In this document: piece by piece, positions 6,254-10,415 of the stretch
Position numbering within the stretch: position 1 is the stretch's first letter
Layout of the letters: each line of letters begins with the position of its first letter
Assembly (NCBI GenBank): GCA_023426225.1
Contig: JAFABD010000186.1
Location: forward strand, 1-10,415
DNA: 10,415 bases
Source of the DNA: Pseudomonadota bacterium
GTDB taxonomy: Bacteria > Pseudomonadota > Alphaproteobacteria > Sphingomonadales > Sphingomonadaceae
Reading direction: 5' to 3'
Made by a program: the position numbers and the translations under genes
Notes under the pieces: generated by a model
Database searches by the model: none
What the model was told of the DNA's origin: nothing
Seen by the model: only the letters and a program-made list of their open reading frames with translations

Positions 6254-8044
6254 ATGCACGCCTATCGCACGCACAACTGCGCCGAGCTTCGCGCCGAAAA
6301 TGTCGGTCAGGAAGTCCGCCTGTCGGGCTGGGTGCACCGCAAGCGCGACCATGGCGACCTGGTCTTTGTCGATCTGCGCGACCATCATGGCATTACCCAG
6401 ATCGTCACCGACGTGAGCGGCCCGGCCTTTGCCGCGATCGAATCGCTGAAGAGCGAGTCGGTCATCACGGTGACGGGCACCGTGGTGGCGCGCGATCCGA
6501 GCGTGGTGAACCCCAACCTGCCGACCGGCGCGATCGAGGTGCGTGCGGCCGAAGTGACCGTCCAGTCCGCGGCGGCCGAACTGCCGATGCCGGTGTTCGG
6601 CGATGCCGAATATCCGGAGGAAATCCGCCTTCGCTATCGCTACCTCGACCTGCGCCGCGAGAAGGTTCACAAGAACATCATGCTGCGCGCGCAGGTGATC
6701 GCGAGCCTGCGCCGCCGGATGATCGACCAGGGCTTCACCGAGTTCCAGACGCCGATCCTCACCGCGTCGAGCCCCGAGGGCGCGCGCGACTATCTCGTCC
6801 CCAGCCGCGTCCATCCGGGCAAGTTCTACGCGCTCCCGCAGGCGCCGCAGATGTTCAAGCAGCTGCTGATGGTCGCCGGCTTCGACCGCTACTTTCAGAT
6901 CGCGCCCTGCTTCCGCGACGAGGACGCGCGTGCCGATCGTTCGCCGGGCGAATTCTACCAGCTCGATTTCGAGATGAGCTTCGTGACGCAGGACGACGTG
7001 TTCGCCGCGATCGAGCCGGTGCTGCACGGTGTGTTCGAGGAGTTCGCGAACTGGGAGGGCATGGGCCGCACCGTCAGCCCGCTGCCGTTCAAGCGCATCC
7101 CGTACCGCGAATCGATGCTCAAGTACGGCAACGACAAGCCCGACCTGCGCAACCCGTTGCTGATCACCGACGTGTCGGACTTCTTCAAGGGTTCGGGCTT
7201 CGGCCGCTTCGCCTCGATCGTCGAGGGCGGCGACGTCGTCCGCGCGATCCCGGCGCCGAACACGCACGAGAAGAGCCGCAAGTTCTTCGACGACATGAAC
7301 AACTGGGCGCAGAGCGAGGGCTTCCCGGGCCTCGGCTATGCGACGCAGAAGGACGGCGTGTTCGGCGGCCCGATCGCCAACAACCACGGTCAGGACGGCA
7401 TGAAGGCCATTGCCGAAGCGATGGGGCTGGGCCCGAACGACGGCATCTTCTTCGCCGCGGGCAAGGAAGCGCAGGCGGCCAAGCTCGCGGGCCTGGCGCG
7501 CACCCGCGTCGGCGAGCAGCTGGGGCTGATCGACAAGAAGCGGTTCGAGTTCTGCTGGATCGTCGACTTCCCGATGTTCGAATATGACGAGGACGCGAAG
7601 AAGGTCGATTTCAGCCACAACCCCTTCTCGATGCCGCAGGGCGAGCTGGAGGCGCTGGAGACCAAGGATCCGCTCGACATCCTCGCCTATCAGTACGACA
7701 TCGTGTGCAACGGCATCGAGCTGTCGTCGGGCGCGATCCGCAACCACCGTCCCGACATCATGTACAAGGCGTTCGAGATCGCCGGCTATAGCCGCGAGGA
7801 CGTCGACACGAACTTTGCGGGCATGATCAACGCGTTCAAATATGGCGCGCCGCCGCACGGCGGCTCGGCACCGGGCGTGGACCGCATCGTCATGCTGCTC
7901 GCCGACGAGCCGAACATCCGCGAGGTCATCACCTTCCCGATGACGCAGAAGGCCGAGGACCTGATGATGGGCGCGCCGTCGACGGTGAGCGACAAGCAGC
8001 TCAAGGAGCTGCACATCCGCCTCGCACCCGGCGTCGGCGCCTGA
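6254..8044 (+). CDS. aspS: Aspartyl-tRNA synthetase, bacterial type, possibly non-discriminating
   Basis: This class II synthetase charges tRNA with aspartate, releasing AMP and pyrophosphate. At 596 residues it has the usual bacterial length. An N-terminal OB-fold anticodon-binding domain (about 1-110) contains GWVHRKRDHGDLVFVDLRD. The catalytic core has motif 2 (FQIAPCFRDEDARADRSPGE, 214-233, Arg221), the bacterial GAD insertion (roughly 290-415) and motif 3 (GGSAPGVDR, 536-544, Arg544). His33 sits where E. coli AspRS has leucine. Histidine there is typical of non-discriminating enzymes, which also charge tRNA-Asn for GatCAB to amidate, so this is suggested but not proven. The start is one of two adjacent ATGs (6251 or 6254). 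I chose 6254 for the family N-terminus MHAYRTH, behind the purine-rich GAAGAAG. The frame stays open further upstream, but that part overlaps rnd and lacks family similarity. PPK2 follows after four bases. Confidence 0.97.
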   Translation: MHAYRTHNCAELRAENVGQEVRLSGWVHRKRDHGDLVFVDLRDHHGITQIVTDVSGPAFAAIESLKSESVITVTGTVVARDPSVVNPNLPTGAIEVRAAEVTVQSAAAELPMPVFGDAEYPEEIRLRYRYLDLRREKVHKNIMLRAQVIASLRRRMIDQGFTEFQTPILTASSPEGARDYLVPSRVHPGKFYALPQAPQMFKQLLMVAGFDRYFQIAPCFRDEDARADRSPGEFYQLDFEMSFVTQDDVFAAIEPVLHGVFEEFANWEGMGRTVSPLPFKRIPYRESMLKYGNDKPDLRNPLLITDVSDFFKGSGFGRFASIVEGGDVVRAIPAPNTHEKSRKFFDDMNNWAQSEGFPGLGYATQKDGVFGGPIANNHGQDGMKAIAEAMGLGPNDGIFFAAGKEAQAAKLAGLARTRVGEQLGLIDKKRFEFCWIVDFPMFEYDEDAKKVDFSHNPFSMPQGELEALETKDPLDILAYQYDIVCNGIELSSGAIRNHRPDIMYKAFEIAGYSREDVDTNFAGMINAFKYGAPPHGGSAPGVDRIVMLLADEPNIREVITFPMTQKAEDLMMGAPSTVSDKQLKELHIRLAPGVGA

Positions 8045-8048
8045 CGCG

Positions 8049-8822
8049 ATGGGCATCAACCTGAGCGATTTCGAGGCCGGTCGTCCGTTCGAGGGAGACT
8101 ATGCCAAGGCGCTCAGGAAGCTCCAGCTTCGGCTGGCGCGCATCCACTTCGCGCACATCGTCCATCGCCGCCGCGCGCTGATCCTTTTCGAGGGATGGGA
8201 CGCGGCGGGGAAGGGCGGGGTCATCCGCCGACTGACGGCCGAGTGGGAGCCGCGCTATTTCCGCGTCTGGCCGATTGCGGCGCCGAGCGCGGAGGAAAGC
8301 GCGCACCATTTCCTGTGGCGCTTCTGGACGCGGCTGCCCGCCGACCAGCAGATCGCGCTGTTCGATCGCAGCTGGTACGGACGCGTGCTGGTCGAGCGGG
8401 TCGAGCGCTTTGCCACCGAAGCCGAGTGGCAGCGCGCCTATGACGAGATCAACGCGTTCGAGGCGCAGCAGGCGGACAGCGGGACCACCATCGTCAAGCT
8501 GTTCCTCCACATAACCCAGGCGACGCAGGACGCGCGGTTGCGCGAGCGGCTGGAAAATCCGTGGAAGCGGTGGAAGACCGGGCTCGAGGATTATCGGAAC
8601 CGGGCGAGTCGCGCCGCGTATCTGACCGCGATGCACGACATGTTCCGCAAGACCAGCACGCGGCAGGCGCCGTGGATCGTCGTCGACGGCAACAACAAGC
8701 AGGCCGCGCGCATCGCGGCGCTGACCGCGATTGCCGACCGGCTGGAGGCGAATGTGCCGATGGCGCCTCCCGAGCTCGACCCGGAACTGGAGAAGGTGGC
8801 GCGGCGCGCGCTCGGGCTCTGA
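8049..8822 (+). CDS. ppk2: PPK2-family polyphosphate:nucleotide phosphotransferase (single domain, PAP-like)
   Basis: PPK2 enzymes move phosphate between polyphosphate and nucleoside mono- or diphosphates. This 257-residue protein is one PPK2 domain with a thymidylate-kinase-like P-loop fold. Walker A is GWDAAGKG at 49-56 (Lys55), Walker B is FDRSWYGR at 105-112 (Asp106), and the lid starts near ENPWKRWK (169-176), with RNRASRAAYLTAMHDMF behind it. The GWDAAGKG form recalls the two-domain polyphosphate:AMP phosphotransferases (PAP, class II) more than the GRDAAGKG of class I or the GMDAAGKD of class III; this subclass call is inference from memory of the motifs. A duplicated N-terminal domain is absent. 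The ATG is four bases after the aspS stop, with no clear ribosome-binding site, so the two genes are probably co-transcribed. Older annotations often mislabel the family as UDP-galactose-lipid carrier transferase. Confidence 0.92.
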   Translation: MGINLSDFEAGRPFEGDYAKALRKLQLRLARIHFAHIVHRRRALILFEGWDAAGKGGVIRRLTAEWEPRYFRVWPIAAPSAEESAHHFLWRFWTRLPADQQIALFDRSWYGRVLVERVERFATEAEWQRAYDEINAFEAQQADSGTTIVKLFLHITQATQDARLRERLENPWKRWKTGLEDYRNRASRAAYLTAMHDMFRKTSTRQAPWIVVDGNNKQAARIAALTAIADRLEANVPMAPPELDPELEKVARRALGL

Positions 8823-8844
8823 GCTCGGGCGGTGACGCGGTCGT

Positions 8845-9474
8845 TCAGGCGGCGGTGAAGCTGCCGTCGGCGCCCATCACGTGCAGCGCGCCGTCGGCGA
8901 TCGCGAAATAGGCACCGTGCAGCCGCAGCTTGCCCGCCGCCTCGCGCTCGGCGACGAAGGGGAAGCTGCGCAGGTTGGCGAGCGACACGCGCACCGTTTC
9001 GAGTTCGAGCGCCTTGATCGCATCGCCGCCGTCGCCATGCGATGCGACGACGCGGTCGCGGGCATCGTCGAGCATGTCGACCCAGTGCGCGATGAAGCCG
9101 CCCTGGCCGTTGGGCGCATCTGCAAAGCGCCGTGTCAGCGCGGCATGGACGCCGCCGCACGCACCGTGCCCCAGCACGACGATTTCGGGCACCTCAAGCT
9201 GCGTCACCGCGAATTCGAGCGCCGCTGACACGCCGTGACGCCCGCCGCCGGTTTCGAACGGCGGCACCAGGTTGGCGACGTTGCGGACGACGAAGATCTC
9301 GCCCGGCGACGTGTCGAAGATCTGCGCCGGATCGACTCGGCTGTCGGAACAGGCGATCACCATCACCTTGGGGCTTTGCCCCTGCGACAGTTCCTCCCAG
9401 CGCTCGTGCTGCGCGCGATACCCCGTGGTGCGAAAGCGGCGATAGCCGGCGAGCAGGTCGCGGAAGTCGGTCAT
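8845..9474 (-). CDS. Beta-class carbonic anhydrase
   Basis: The protein interconverts carbon dioxide and bicarbonate with a zinc ion, in the cytoplasm (no signal peptide is seen). The 209 residues carry the full beta-class site: Cys42, Asp44 and Arg46 in ACSDSR, then His103 and Cys106 in GHGACGG. Zinc is held by Cys42, His103 and Cys106, and Asp44-Arg46 forms the catalytic dyad. The conserved FVVRNVAN (61-68) and a helix-rich C-terminal half fit the family, and the length is typical. The ATG at 9474 has AAAAGG seven bases upstream, usable as a Shine-Dalgarno but also overlapping a possible -10 box. The gene is convergent with PPK2 (22 bases between stops, no obvious terminator) and divergent from lipA. 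I leave the symbol empty because can, cynT and others are used without clear distinction. Confidence 0.95.
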   Translation of the reverse strand: MTDFRDLLAGYRRFRTTGYRAQHERWEELSQGQSPKVMVIACSDSRVDPAQIFDTSPGEIFVVRNVANLVPPFETGGGRHGVSAALEFAVTQLEVPEIVVLGHGACGGVHAALTRRFADAPNGQGGFIAHWVDMLDDARDRVVASHGDGGDAIKALELETVRVSLANLRSFPFVAEREAAGKLRLHGAYFAIADGALHVMGADGSFTAA

Positions 9475-9482
9475 GGGCGCGC

Positions 9483-9510
9483 CTTTTACGCCAACGCGGC
9501 CGCTTGTGAA
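9483..9510 (-). promoter_or_regulatory. Candidate carbonic anhydrase promoter
   Basis: On the minus strand TTCACA (9510-9505) matches five of six -35 bases and TAAAAG (9488-9483) matches four of six -10 bases, with a 16-base spacer. Transcription would begin within a few bases of the ATG. The -10 overlaps the only Shine-Dalgarno-like string (AAAAGG), so only one of these two readings can be right. Confidence 0.3.
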
Positions 9511-9551
9511 CCCGCTTTCCCGGGCGAGGCCGCACCGGCGTCGGCGGGTTG

Positions 9552-9580
9552 TTGTACCGGAGCGTCGGCCTCGCTATCTG
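9552..9580 (+). promoter_or_regulatory. Candidate lipA promoter, possibly leaderless
   Basis: TTGTAC (9552-9557) and TATCTG (9575-9580) are separated by 17 bases, the ideal spacing. The -10 ends six bases before the lipA ATG, so transcription would begin at or next to the start codon. This agrees with the lack of a Shine-Dalgarno. Just upstream, a 7-bp inverted repeat, AACCCGC (9509-9515) and GCGGGTT (9544-9550), flanks the divergent spacer and abuts the -35. Confidence 0.45.
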
Positions 9581-9586
9581 GCACGC

Positions 9587-10415
9587 ATGAACGATGTCAC
9601 CCCGCTCGCCCGCCCCGAACGTTCGCGCAAGCCCGACTGGATTCGCGTGAAGGCGCCGACTTCGACCGGCTTTGCCCAGACCAAGGCGCTGATGCGCTCG
9701 AAGAACCTGGCGACGGTGTGCGAAGAGGCGGCGTGTCCGAACATCGGCGAGTGCTGGTCGCGCAAGCATGCGACGGTGATGATCCTGGGCGACACCTGCA
9801 CGCGCGCGTGTGCGTTCTGCAACGTCAAGACGGGCATGCCGCGTGCGGTCGACCCGATGGAACCGCAGCACGTCGCCGACGTCGCGGTGCAGATGGGGCT
9901 GGAACACATCGTCATCACCTCGGTCGACCGTGACGACCTGCCCGACGGCGGCGCCGGCCAGTTCGTCAAGGTGATCCGGGCGCTGCGCGAGCAGGCACCC
10001 GACACGACGATCGAGATCCTGACCCCCGATTTCCGCAACAAGCACGAGCGCGCGCTGGAAGCGATCGTCGAGGCGCGGCCGGACGTGTTCAACCACAATC
10101 TTGAGACCGTCCCGAGGCTGTATCCGACGATCCGCCCGGGCGCGCGCTATTACGCGTCGCTGCGCCTGCTGGAGACGGTGAAGAAGCTCGACCCGTCGAT
10201 CTTCACCAAGTCGGGGATCATGCTGGGCCTGGGCGAGCAGCGGCTCGAGGTCCATCAGGTGATGGACGACATGCGATCGGCCGATATCGATTTCCTGACG
10301 ATGGGCCAGTATCTCCAGCCGACGCCGAAGCACGCCAAGGTGGCCGAGTTCGTCAAGCCCGACGCCTTCCAGGCCTATGGCGCGATCGCGCGGGCGAAGG
10401 GCTTCCTGCTGGTCG
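9587..10415 (+). CDS. lipA: Lipoyl synthase (3' end outside the window)
   Basis: LipA is a radical-SAM enzyme that inserts two sulfurs into octanoyl chains on lipoyl domains, producing the cofactor of pyruvate and 2-oxoglutarate dehydrogenases and the glycine cleavage system. The visible 276 codons contain both iron-sulfur sites. The auxiliary cluster is bound by CEEAACPNIGEC (Cys45, Cys50, Cys56), the radical-SAM cluster by CTRACAFC (Cys71, Cys75, Cys78). Further family landmarks are DRDDLPDGGA near 112-121, FNHNLETV near 168-175 and KSGIMLGLGE near 205-214. The frame stays open to the window edge, so the C-terminal few dozen residues are missing, including the conserved serine expected near the end. 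The ATG gives the usual N-terminus (DWIRVKAP at 17-24). No ribosome-binding site is visible, and a promoter-like pair lies right against the ATG. The gene is divergent from the carbonic anhydrase. Confidence 0.96.
   Translation, partial: MNDVTPLARPERSRKPDWIRVKAPTSTGFAQTKALMRSKNLATVCEEAACPNIGECWSRKHATVMILGDTCTRACAFCNVKTGMPRAVDPMEPQHVADVAVQMGLEHIVITSVDRDDLPDGGAGQFVKVIRALREQAPDTTIEILTPDFRNKHERALEAIVEARPDVFNHNLETVPRLYPTIRPGARYYASLRLLETVKKLDPSIFTKSGIMLGLGEQRLEVHQVMDDMRSADIDFLTMGQYLQPTPKHAKVAEFVKPDAFQAYGAIARAKGFLLV

Noticed and set aside
4882..7587. 901-codon plus-strand frame spanning rnd and the front of aspS
   Set aside because: It runs antisense through rnd and then out of frame through aspS, both intact. 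A protein crossing two genes this way is a composition artefact.
6167..8059. 630-codon minus-strand frame opposite aspS
   Set aside because: It is the antisense shadow of a full-length AspRS, with no domain seen.

Overview
The window is GC-rich, densely packed core chromosome from an alphaproteobacterium, most likely a sphingomonad. Three things point that way: a short HdaA-type DnaA regulator directly ahead of ppk1 and ppx, a bacterial-type AspRS carrying the anticodon-loop histidine seen in non-discriminating enzymes, and strong GC pressure at third codon positions. That pressure also leaves very long empty antisense frames. I see no mobile element, CRISPR array, rRNA, tRNA or obviously transferred segment.

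Layout, left to right. Positions 1-84 hold the probable C-terminal tail of a gene that runs in from the left. It is joined by an ATGA stop/start overlap to hdaA (81-695), which is joined by a second ATGA overlap to ppk1 (692-2854), followed almost immediately by ppx (about 2863-4362). This reads as one plus-strand operon. A convergent minus-strand pair follows, rnd (6093-4918) and a GTG-started I78-family inhibitor lipoprotein (4921-4577), coupled by a GTGA overlap and probably ended by a GC hairpin at 4547-4576. Divergent from rnd, aspS (6254-8044) and a single-domain PPK2 kinase (8049-8822) form a second plus-strand unit. A minus-strand beta-carbonic anhydrase (9474-8845) is convergent with PPK2 and divergent from lipA, which runs off the right edge.

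How the genes work together. Three polyphosphate enzymes lie within about 8 kb: PPK1 (synthesis), PPX (degradation) and PPK2 (phosphate transfer between polyphosphate and nucleotides). They sit beside a regulator of DnaA (HdaA) and an AMP-producing aminoacyl-tRNA synthetase. The gene content is ordinary housekeeping and I do not see a clearly new system. The points most worth a second look are the altered nucleotide-binding residues in HdaA, the half-length PAP-like PPK2 next to aspS, and a shared -10-like element directly against the start codons of rnd and lipA that suggests very short or absent mRNA leaders.
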